From Candidatus Eisenbacteria bacterium (GTDB taxonomy: Bacteria > Eisenbacteria > RBG-16-71-46 > CAIMUX01 > JAHJDP01): a DNA stretch of 64,000 nt. The stretch covers positions 1 to 64,000 of the forward strand of contig JAHJDP010000117.1 of assembly GCA_018831195.1 (NCBI GenBank), given 5' to 3'. Under the pieces are notes generated by a model that was not told the origin of the DNA, did no database searches, and worked only from the letters and a program-made list of their open reading frames with translations. The position numbers were made by a program, and so were the translations under genes. Each line of letters starts with the position of its first letter. The first letter of the stretch is position 1. Shown here in pieces: positions 52,686-60,220 of this stretch.

Positions 52686-53380
52686 ATTTTCTTTTCAGCG
52701 GTGTCGGAGAGGCTTTGCAGAGGATCATTCAACTGGATGCCGACCTGTTGTCCGCCCTCGTCACAACCGTCAAGGTTTCCTTTGCATCAACAGCCATTGC
52801 TTCGATATTGTCGCTACCGCTTGGATTTTTATTGGCGCGGCACGAATTCCACGGCAAGCACCTTGTTCTGGCCACTTTAAAGACCGCACTCGCCTTTCCA
52901 ACAGTCGTGGTGGCTCTATTTGTCTACGCCTTTCTCGCAAACCAAGGACCCTTGGGACGGCTGCATCTCCTCTTTACACCCGCCGCCATCATTATCGGGC
53001 AGGTTCTTTTGGTGGTCCCTCTTATCATCGCCCTGGTTCACAGTGTGCTCCAGAGCTGTATCGGGACGATCCACGAAGAAGCGCGACTCCTCGGGGCCTC
53101 CCCGGTGGACGCCTTTCTTAAGACGCTGGTGGAGGCCCGATTGGGAATACTCACCGCACTCATGACCGGTTTCGGCCGGGTCGCCTCGGAGATCGGCGTA
53201 TCACTTATCCTGGGGGGCAACATCCGGGGTTATACACGGACGATGACCACCGCCATATCACTCGAGACGAATCAAGGGAATTTCCCACAGGCGGTGGCGC
53301 TCGGGATCCTGCTGCTCTTCATTGTTCTCCTCATTAATCTTGGAATTCAAATCGGGGGGAGGCAGCGTGGAACTGTATAA
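52682..53380 (+). CDS. tupB: Tungstate ABC transporter permease TupB
   Basis: 232 residues with about five membrane helices. TTVKVSFASTAIASILSLPLGFLLARHEF, LAFPTVVVALFVYAFLANQGPLG and the EAA loop EEARLLGASPVDAFLKTLVEARLGI place it in the tungstate/sulfate permease group. GGNIRGYTRTMTTAISLETNQG is the typical C-terminal motif. Its start overlaps tupA and its end overlaps tupC. Confidence 0.94.
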   Translation: MNFLFSGVGEALQRIIQLDADLLSALVTTVKVSFASTAIASILSLPLGFLLARHEFHGKHLVLATLKTALAFPTVVVALFVYAFLANQGPLGRLHLLFTPAAIIIGQVLLVVPLIIALVHSVLQSCIGTIHEEARLLGASPVDAFLKTLVEARLGILTALMTGFGRVASEIGVSLILGGNIRGYTRTMTTAISLETNQGNFPQAVALGILLLFIVLLINLGIQIGGRQRGTV

Positions 53381-54344
53381 CATACAAGGGCTTCGATTTC
53401 AGTACCCGGGACGGTTTCAATTGGATATTGATGAATTCTCTCTCGCGGCCGGAGAGAAACTCTCCTTTGTGGGCCGCAACGGATCCGGAAAAACGACCTT
53501 GTTGAGAATCCTCGCCTTTCTCGAAAGACCCGAATCCTGCACCCGGTTCAGTTATCAAGGCCGGGAATTGAATGGGAAGTCTCCTGATCGAAGCAGAATG
53601 GGGTTTCTCAAACAACAGCCTTGGATCTTTAACAATAGTGTGTCCGATAATCTATCCTACAGTCTCAAAGTCCGCCGGCTGAACCGTAAGGAGATCCATT
53701 CCAAGGTTGAAAAAATGGCGGAATGGATCGGTTTGTCTTCACATCTGAAGGAACCGGCACGGAGTTTATCCGGAGGAGAACAGAAGCGGCTGGCCCTTGG
53801 GCGGGTTCTGATTGCGAATCCCGAGATCATCCTGCTTGATGAGCCCATGGCGCATTTGGATGGGGGCTCGCAGGAGATTGTAGAAGAGCTTCTGCGGCGC
53901 TGCGAGGCCACGCTCCTTTTTACAACACATGATCTCAGATTGGCCATGAGCCTATCTGATCGAATCCTAACCCTCAAAGGCGGCCGCATATCGAAGGAGC
54001 TGCCGGCGAATATCCTCGTGGGGAGATGTGAGGGGAGCACTTTCATCAGCCGCGGTGGGCTGGAAATACCGATGCTGCGACCCGCTCCAGGACCCCATGT
54101 CGTGGCGGCAATCGATCCCCATGCGATTGTTATATCCCGGGAGCCGTTGCGATCCAGTATGCAGAACGGGTTTCCCGGCCGCATAGAATCAATCCATGCG
54201 GACGAGAATGTGGTTTGGCTAGAGATCGAGACGGGGGAGAAAATCACGGCCATCATCAGCCGCGCATCGTACGAGAAGATGGAGCTGAATCTTCACAGCA
54301 AGGTTTTTGTCTCATTCAAATCCACCGCCGTAAACTTTATGTGA
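53367..54344 (+). CDS. tupC: Tungstate ABC transporter ATP-binding protein TupC with Mop/TOBE-like tail
   Basis: About 325 residues from GTG 53367 (GGGGGAGG upstream, 14-bp overlap with tupB). Walker A GRNGSGKTTLL, Q-loop GFLKQQPWIFNNSV, signature SLSGGEQKRLALGRVL, Walker B IILLDEPMAHLD and switch TTHDLRLA. The last 80 residues (about AAIDPHAIVISREP to STAVNFM) form a Mop/TOBE-like beta domain, as in ModC, that may bind oxyanion and give feedback on uptake. A tail of this kind is uncommon in short TupC proteins. Confidence 0.93.
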   Translation: MELYNIQGLRFQYPGRFQLDIDEFSLAAGEKLSFVGRNGSGKTTLLRILAFLERPESCTRFSYQGRELNGKSPDRSRMGFLKQQPWIFNNSVSDNLSYSLKVRRLNRKEIHSKVEKMAEWIGLSSHLKEPARSLSGGEQKRLALGRVLIANPEIILLDEPMAHLDGGSQEIVEELLRRCEATLLFTTHDLRLAMSLSDRILTLKGGRISKELPANILVGRCEGSTFISRGGLEIPMLRPAPGPHVVAAIDPHAIVISREPLRSSMQNGFPGRIESIHADENVVWLEIETGEKITAIISRASYEKMELNLHSKVFVSFKSTAVNFM

Positions 54345-54350
54345 GGTAAA

Positions 54351-55571
54351 ATGACCACCTTTCGTGACGCCCTGCGCATTATTTTTGAGAACTCTGTTCA
54401 GGGTTTGAACCGGATTGAAAAGGATATAACGCAGACCGCGGGCTTTATCCTCGCGGAAGAGATTGAATCGGATATCGACATGCCGGACTTCAACCGCGCC
54501 ATGATGGATGGCTATGCCTTCCGGAGAGCGGATGTCGTGGAAGGCGGGCGGCTCGTCATTGCCGGGACCATTGCCGCTGGAGATAGGGCGGGGTATCGAT
54601 TGGCGCCGGGGGAGTGCGTTCGGATTATGACAGGAGCGCCCGTGCCGGATTCCGCCGATACCGTGATACCCTTCGAGCAAGCGTTCGAGGAGGGAGAGGA
54701 TCGGGAGGCGGACGGCGCCTCGGTTCTCTTCCAGTCGATTCCATTCCTGGGGCAGCACATCTCACCCAAAGGCGAAGATCTCAGACGAGGGCAACAGGTT
54801 CTCCCGGAGGGGCATCTTCTGGGGGCGCAGGAGATCGCCATCCTGGCCGCCGTCGGCCGGCGGAGTGTCAAAATCTGGGCTCCGCCCGTGGTGGCATATA
54901 TGGGCACCGGCAATGAGCTTGTGGAGCCGGGAGAACCTCTGCCTGCGGGGAAAATTCGGAACTCCAATGCCTATGCGATCGGCGCGCAGATCGCCGGGAC
55001 CGGGGCCGTTCCCCAATATCTCGGTATTGCGTTGGATGATGAAGATGATCTTCAAAATAAGATCGGGCAGGGATTGGAGTCCGACTTCTTGCTGTTATCG
55101 GGGGGTGTTTCTCGCGGCCGCTATGATCTCGTGCCCGGCATCCTCTCTCATATGGGAGTCGAGATCTACTTTCGCCGCCTTCAGGTGCAGCCGGGTCACC
55201 CGACGCTCTTCGGGATGAAAGATCACACCGCGGTTTTTGGGCTTCCGGGGAATCCCATTGCAACCTTTTTTGCCTTCGAGCTCTATGTCGCACCCGTGCT
55301 CCGTCACTTTCAGCATCATCCCAAACCGGATTCCATCTGCTATCATGGAGTATTGACTGGTGCGGTTTCAAAGAAATCCGGCAAAACCCATCTCATCCCC
55401 TGTGTGAGCGAATGGAGATCGGGGGAGTTTTATATCACACCGATGCGGACCAATGGATCGGCGGATATCTTTTCCATTGCCGGAGCGGATGCCATCGGCA
55501 TCATTCCACCGGATGCAGGTTCGCTGGAGGTCGGTGACAGGATTCCATTCTGCAGATTGGGACATCAATGA
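54351..55571 (+). CDS. moeA: Molybdopterin molybdotransferase MoeA
   Basis: 406 residues; inserts molybdenum (or tungsten) into adenylylated molybdopterin. MPDFNRAMMDGYAFR carries the catalytic region, followed by PGECVRIMTGAPVPDSADTVIPFE and GEDLRRGQQVLPEGHLLG. MGTGNELVEPGEPLPAGKIRNSN, LLSGGVSRGRYD and VFGLPGNPIATFFAFEL complete the family set. It starts 6 bp after tupC and overlaps moaA by 4 bp (ATGA). Confidence 0.95.
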   Translation: MTTFRDALRIIFENSVQGLNRIEKDITQTAGFILAEEIESDIDMPDFNRAMMDGYAFRRADVVEGGRLVIAGTIAAGDRAGYRLAPGECVRIMTGAPVPDSADTVIPFEQAFEEGEDREADGASVLFQSIPFLGQHISPKGEDLRRGQQVLPEGHLLGAQEIAILAAVGRRSVKIWAPPVVAYMGTGNELVEPGEPLPAGKIRNSNAYAIGAQIAGTGAVPQYLGIALDDEDDLQNKIGQGLESDFLLLSGGVSRGRYDLVPGILSHMGVEIYFRRLQVQPGHPTLFGMKDHTAVFGLPGNPIATFFAFELYVAPVLRHFQHHPKPDSICYHGVLTGAVSKKSGKTHLIPCVSEWRSGEFYITPMRTNGSADIFSIAGADAIGIIPPDAGSLEVGDRIPFCRLGHQ

Positions 55572-56527
55572 AAGACGCGCAGGGCCGACACATCGATTAC
55601 CTTCGGATCTCCTTGACGGATCTTTGCAATTTCCGTTGCGTCTACTGCATGCCGGAGGGCGGGGTAGAGAAGCTTTCGCACGATCAGATCCTGCGCCGGG
55701 AAGAACTGATCGCGGTAACTCAGCTCATGGTTGAGCGGTTCGGAATTCGAAAGGTCCGGATCACCGGGGGCGAGCCCCTTATCCGCCGGGGGGTGATCGA
55801 TTTCCTGCGCGAGATCCGCTGTATCCCTGATCTGGAAGATGTTGCGCTCACGACCAACGGTTATCTGCTCGAGGATCTGGCGGGTGATATCCATGATGTG
55901 GGTGTGACACGGCTCAATATCAGCCTTGATACACTGCGCCGTGACCGATTTCAACAAATCACGCGAACGGACGGCCTGCCCAAAGTCCTTCGCGGGATTG
56001 AGGCGGCGATCAAAGCTGGATTCCAGCCGATTAAGCTCAATGTTGTTGCTCTAAAGGAAACCCTGGATGAGGCGGCCGATTTTATCGCCTTCGGAATCGA
56101 GAAGAATATAGAGGTCCGCTTCATTGAACTCATGCCGTTTCGTTCGGAAATGAATGCCAGCTATATCTCTAATGATGAGGTTAAGAGGGCCATTGAAAAG
56201 AAGGTCTCATTGACGAAACTTGAGGACAATGAGGCCTCCCATGGTCCCGCTGTTCGCTACAGAGTCGGCGAGGGACAGGTTCCTTGCGGTTTTATTTCAC
56301 CCGTGAGCCGCCCTTTTTGTACAAAGTGTAACCGGATTCGCCTGCGCGGCGATGGGAAACTCGTTCCGTGCCTCAAGGGATATACCAAATACGATCTCAT
56401 GCCCTATATTCGCCCTATTTTCCGCGGGGATGACTTGGCGGTCGCCATCCGGGACCTTATGTCTAACGATTTAAAAGAGAAGTGCCCCGAGCATCAACTT
56501 CATCCCATGTCGCAGATAGGCGGTTAG
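55568..56527 (+). CDS. moaA: GTP 3',8-cyclase MoaA
   Basis: 319 residues; a radical-SAM enzyme making the first pterin intermediate from GTP. The N-terminal cluster is Cys20, Cys24 and Cys27 (CNFRCVYCMPEGG), and KVRITGGEPLIRRGV binds SAM. The C-terminal cluster is CTKCNRIRLRGDGKLVPCL. The essential Gly-Gly end (SQIGG) is present. It is the last gene of the Tup-Moe-Moa operon, with a terminator at 56560. Confidence 0.96.
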   Translation: MKDAQGRHIDYLRISLTDLCNFRCVYCMPEGGVEKLSHDQILRREELIAVTQLMVERFGIRKVRITGGEPLIRRGVIDFLREIRCIPDLEDVALTTNGYLLEDLAGDIHDVGVTRLNISLDTLRRDRFQQITRTDGLPKVLRGIEAAIKAGFQPIKLNVVALKETLDEAADFIAFGIEKNIEVRFIELMPFRSEMNASYISNDEVKRAIEKKVSLTKLEDNEASHGPAVRYRVGEGQVPCGFISPVSRPFCTKCNRIRLRGDGKLVPCLKGYTKYDLMPYIRPIFRGDDLAVAIRDLMSNDLKEKCPEHQLHPMSQIGG

Positions 56528-56559
56528 ACCCAGGATAATGGGGCAGCATGTCCTATAAA

Positions 56560-56596
56560 AATCCCCGCACCGGAACTTCCGATGCGGGGATTCTTT
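56560..56596. terminator. Intrinsic terminator after moaA
   Basis: AATCCCCGCA and TGCGGGGATT form a perfect 10-bp stem with a 13-base loop, followed by TCTTTG. A-run AAAAA on the other side lets it also serve the convergent porin gene. Confidence 0.85.
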
Positions 56597-56613
56597 GATC
56601 CTGCGGTCAGATC

Positions 56614-57669
56614 TTAAAAGAGGATCTGAGCCTGCAACTGCACCCGATCGTTATCAACATCAGTGGTTTCTTCACCAATGTGAATGTAGTTGAGATAGAA
56701 CATCGAGTTGATGCCTTCGAGATAATAGTTCACGCCACCGGTGATGGCGGTTACCTTATCATCATCCATATCGGTATTCGGGTCATAGGTTTCGAAACGG
56801 GCCAGGAACTCCCACTTCGGCATCGGCATGACCGAACCCTGGACGAACATCGCTTGGGATGTCGTCTCGTCGATGTTGTCAAAGGTGCCGTCGGTGGAGT
56901 ACTCGCAGGTGCCGGTCACAAACTCGCCGCGGAACTTGAGGACCATGTCGTTGTCCATCTTGTAGTCCGCCACGGCGAAGCCGCCGAAAGAGTTCATTGA
57001 GTAGGTTTCTTCATCCGGGTTGGCTGCTACGTCGGTCGGCAAGGCGTTTCCGAGCCAGCCGAAACCGCCGATCCGAACCGTGGCCGCCTCGACAGGAACC
57101 TTGAAATCAGCCCGGAGAAGGAAGTCCTTCGCGTCGTTGTTGTCTGTAACGTTGTTGGGGATGTCTCCACCATTGAAGATACCGAGATTAAAATCGACAT
57201 ATTCGGTGGTGGTGGTGGACATGATACCTGTCTGCCGCCATTGCGCATACATCGTGGTCGTCCACGGATAGTTTATGAACTCCAACTTTCCGGTTGATTG
57301 AGGCTGGTACCAGGTGAAGTTAGGGACAAAGCGACCGATACAGATTTCGGTTTGTGGAATATAGAAAAAACGGGCTTTGTAATCGAGGACACCCGTGCCA
57401 CCTTTCCCCTCGGTTTGGACGAAATACTTAACCTTCTCAGGTACAATGTCTCCCCAGAAGAGAAACCGTACCCGGTTCAACGTGAAAGAGTTGGATATCT
57501 TCATTACATCCTCATCTTCCATGTTGTAGGTAAAACCGGCCTGGAGAACACCCCCTACCTTCAGGGAGCCTTTCCCAACCTTGATTGCTTCCATCTCGGC
57601 AAAGGCGGGGCCCACGGCCAACAAGGAAAGCAGTATCCCACCCATAACCAAGCAGATGAGTTTTCTCAT
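56614..57669 (-). CDS. Outer-membrane porin, OprO/OprP-like
   Basis: 351 residues. After the signal peptide (to AFAE) come GSLKVGGVLQAGFTYN, FTLNRVRFLFWGDIVPEKVKYFVQTE, YIPQTEICIGRFVPNFTWYQP and a C-terminal Phe (QAQILF). The order and the arginine-bearing inner strand phrase resemble phosphate- or polyphosphate-selective porins, but specificity is not certain. GGAGGAGGA precedes the ATG. It stands alone, with an inverted repeat 63-83 bp upstream. Confidence 0.85.
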   Translation of the reverse strand: MRKLICLVMGGILLSLLAVGPAFAEMEAIKVGKGSLKVGGVLQAGFTYNMEDEDVMKISNSFTLNRVRFLFWGDIVPEKVKYFVQTEGKGGTGVLDYKARFFYIPQTEICIGRFVPNFTWYQPQSTGKLEFINYPWTTTMYAQWRQTGIMSTTTTEYVDFNLGIFNGGDIPNNVTDNNDAKDFLLRADFKVPVEAATVRIGGFGWLGNALPTDVAANPDEETYSMNSFGGFAVADYKMDNDMVLKFRGEFVTGTCEYSTDGTFDNIDETTSQAMFVQGSVMPMPKWEFLARFETYDPNTDMDDDKVTAITGGVNYYLEGINSMFYLNYIHIGEETTDVDNDRVQLQAQILF

Positions 57670-58288
57670 GTCCTATGTTCCTCCTCCGTTTTTGAAACTA
57701 AACGTCCCATCCCTCCCTCACGCCAACCCCACCAACCGATACCGACGGTTGGCAAAAGCGCATGGAGGAATTAGGGCTCAGCTTCAAAGCACGGTAGTAA
57801 GCTTGGCAGCCGACAAGGCGATGAAGCGGTTCAAACCCCTGTCCTGTCAGCGCACTCCATGCTCAGAAACCATCTGTCAACACCAGCCCAAGGATTCTAC
57901 TTCTGACCGAGATCGACTCATTCAATCTCAACAGCCCTCTCACAGAGGAAATCCAACGTTTCCTCGGGCGCCCAGCCGCAACCAAAACCCACGGCTCAAC
58001 TAACAGAGACGATAGGCAACCCCGGAGCCAAGTCAAGAATGAGGACTCCATTTTGCCCGGATCTGCCCGGCATCTCCAGGGAACTTGATTCCCCCGTGCT
58101 GTTTAGAGGAGTCGAATCCTCCGGACACGACTCGGGGCGGAGTATACAGAGGCGATTCAAGAAATCAAAATAAATCGACGGTGATTTAAGATTAGAATTA
58201 CTAATAATTCTCATGGGTTCAGTGCCGGTATCCTATTATGGGGATTGTTGCTAGGCAGGATAGATCCCTGATCCCCAAGCATCGACGT
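57670..58288. other. Long non-coding stretch between porin and deiminase genes
   Basis: No gene is supported. Short frames here have no ribosome-binding sites or protein-like composition. It contains the inverted repeat at 57732-57752, a GGTTCAAACCCC segment near 57828 that mimics a tRNA T-loop but has no tRNA around it, and a moderately A+T-rich end leading into the deiminase promoter. Confidence 0.5.
57732..57752. promoter_or_regulatory. Inverted repeat upstream of the porin gene
   Basis: CCAACCG and CGGTTGG are perfect 7-bp arms separated by 7 bp. Position and symmetry fit an operator for a dimeric regulator. Confidence 0.4.
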
Positions 58289-58317
58289 TTGAAAAAAACG
58301 CCGATTCGTGGTAGAAT
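58289..58317 (+). promoter_or_regulatory. Promoter of the secreted deiminase gene
   Basis: TTGAAA and TAGAAT are separated by exactly 17 bp, about 50 bp upstream of the ATG. It is close to the sigma-70 consensus. Confidence 0.65.
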
Positions 58318-58369
58318 AAGAGGGATGCCCTAAGCAAGTCAATTTCGTAACCATAAGGGGGATTTGCAG

Positions 58370-60136
58370 ATGCAGCAGAGCGGAAAACAACAGAGGCAGG
58401 GGCCGCTATTCAGTCTTATAATCCTGTTCCTTGGAATAATATCCCTACTCGCGTCCCCTGCCATGGCCGGCGATGGCAGATATCAGCCAACAGATGAGGC
58501 CCATTCCCTGCCGATTTATATGACGGATGAGGAGCTGGGGCGAATCGATGAGATTGGCATTGGGCACCGTTCCACCGACCCGCCGCCTCAAACACCGCGC
58601 AACTGCGCTGAGTGGGAACCCCTGGAGGGAGTCCTCATCCGCTATCCCCTTGGACTGCCGTATGATCTGATCAGTGACTTCGCCGACCACTTTACCGTCT
58701 ACTGCCTGGTTTCCTCGGGCTCCTACAGCTCCGCGGTCAGCAGTTTTACCGCCAACGGCGTCAATATGGCCAATGTCGAGTTTCTGATCATAAACACAGA
58801 CTCCATTTGGACAAGGGATTATGGCCCATGGTTTGTTTTCGATGGAAATGGCGACCGGGCCGTCGTCGATCATATCTACAACCGGCCGCGCCCCAACGAT
58901 GACGCGGTGAATTGGCAACTGGGTCCGATCTGGGGCATTGAAGTCTATGGTCACGATCTTCATCATACCGGCGGTAATTACATGACCGACGGCCATGGGA
59001 TTTCATTCTCTACAGATCTGGTCTGGAATGAGAATACGGGTCTGTCACATAGCCAGATCGACGGCATTATGGAAGAGTATCTGGGGATTCACACCTACAA
59101 CGTTGTGCCGGACGTCGCATCGACGGGCATCCATCATATAGATTGTTGGGCGAAATTACTGAACGAAGAGACGATCATGGTGAAGGAAGTTCCACCGACT
59201 CATGGCGATTATCCTGAGTGTGAAGCCAACGCGGCTTATCTCGCCACGTTGACGAACTGCTATGGCAGGCCCTACAACGTTGTTCGTATTTACTGCCCTA
59301 CGTATAGCGGAAGTTCCGTCTGCGCCTATACCAACTCTCTCATCCTGGAAGACAGGGTCTATGTCCCGATGTTCGGCTCCCAGTATGACGACGATGCGAT
59401 CGCGACCTATGAAGCGGCGATGCCGGGGTATACCGTCTTGGGGTACGACGGGAGTTGGTATTCAGATGACGCCATCCATTGCCGTGGGAAAGGGATCATG
59501 GATGACGGGATGCTCTATGTGGACCACAATCCGCTGCAGGAGCAAACCTATGGCGCGGGGGGGTACAATGTCGTCGCCCTCATCGATGACCGCAGCGAAA
59601 CGGGGCTTGTCACCGGTGAACAGGTTGTCTACTGGCGTCTCCAAGGCGAGGGCGCCTGGACGACGGCGTCCCTGACGGCGATGGCGGCGCCCGATTCCTT
59701 CGAGACGACGATTCCGGAACAGCCGATCTATTCCGTCGTGGAATATTATATCTCCGCCGAAGACTACTCGGGACGGATCTCGACACGACCTTGGGTCGCC
59801 CCCGGCGGTTATTATACCTTTACGATTGAACCTTCCTCTGGAATTCCCGATGGGGCGCCGGTAATGGCCGTGACCCGGCTTGCGCCGAATCCCTTTCATC
59901 CGGAAACAAGCCTGCGATTCGATCTGAATCGAGCCGGATCGGTTACCCTGGGTGTCTACACCGCCGATGGGAGATTGGTGCGGAACCTTATCCATCGCGA
60001 CATGCCGCTGGGTGAACACGTCATCAGCTGGGATGGAGCGACAGCCAATGGGCAGATGGCGCCCGCGGGGGTCTATTTCTTCCGGCTTCAGACAGAGGAT
60101 CGGATGGAGACGGCTCGTGGTGTTTTGATCAAGTAA
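58370..60136 (+). CDS. Secreted peptidylarginine/agmatine-deiminase-like protein with FlgD-like tail
   Basis: About 588 residues from ATG 58370 (AGGGGG upstream). A signal peptide is followed by the PAD_porph domain: NCAEWEPLEGVLIRYPLG, TDSIWTRDYGPW (catalytic Asp), GIHHIDCWAKLL (catalytic His), CAYTNSLIL (Asn) and SDDAIHCRGKGI (catalytic Cys). These enzymes convert a guanidino group to citrulline or a carbamoyl product plus ammonia. An Ig-like domain (VVYWRLQGEGAWTTASL) and a FlgD-like tail (WDGATANGQMAPAGVYFFR) follow. The order catalytic-Ig-sorting domain matches the extracellular PPAD of Porphyromonas rather than cytosolic agmatine deiminase. Substrate is inferred. Confidence 0.92.
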   Translation: MQQSGKQQRQGPLFSLIILFLGIISLLASPAMAGDGRYQPTDEAHSLPIYMTDEELGRIDEIGIGHRSTDPPPQTPRNCAEWEPLEGVLIRYPLGLPYDLISDFADHFTVYCLVSSGSYSSAVSSFTANGVNMANVEFLIINTDSIWTRDYGPWFVFDGNGDRAVVDHIYNRPRPNDDAVNWQLGPIWGIEVYGHDLHHTGGNYMTDGHGISFSTDLVWNENTGLSHSQIDGIMEEYLGIHTYNVVPDVASTGIHHIDCWAKLLNEETIMVKEVPPTHGDYPECEANAAYLATLTNCYGRPYNVVRIYCPTYSGSSVCAYTNSLILEDRVYVPMFGSQYDDDAIATYEAAMPGYTVLGYDGSWYSDDAIHCRGKGIMDDGMLYVDHNPLQEQTYGAGGYNVVALIDDRSETGLVTGEQVVYWRLQGEGAWTTASLTAMAAPDSFETTIPEQPIYSVVEYYISAEDYSGRISTRPWVAPGGYYTFTIEPSSGIPDGAPVMAVTRLAPNPFHPETSLRFDLNRAGSVTLGVYTADGRLVRNLIHRDMPLGEHVISWDGATANGQMAPAGVYFFRLQTEDRMETARGVLIK

Positions 60137-60158
60137 AAATCCAGTGTCATATTGTTAG

Positions 60159-60193
60159 GGTGCGTGGATCACAAAATCCACGCACCTTTTTTT
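60159..60193 (+). terminator. Strong intrinsic terminator of the deiminase gene
   Basis: GGTGCGTGGAT and ATCCACGCACC form a perfect 11-bp stem with a 6-base loop, followed by TTTTTTT. Confidence 0.95.
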
Positions 60194-60220
60194 GGTGCGT
60201 GCGCCCGGCAGGGAGCCTGC

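Noticed and set aside
57770-57860. tRNA-like GGTTCAAACCCC segment
   Set aside because: No acceptor stem, D-arm or anticodon arm can be folded around it.
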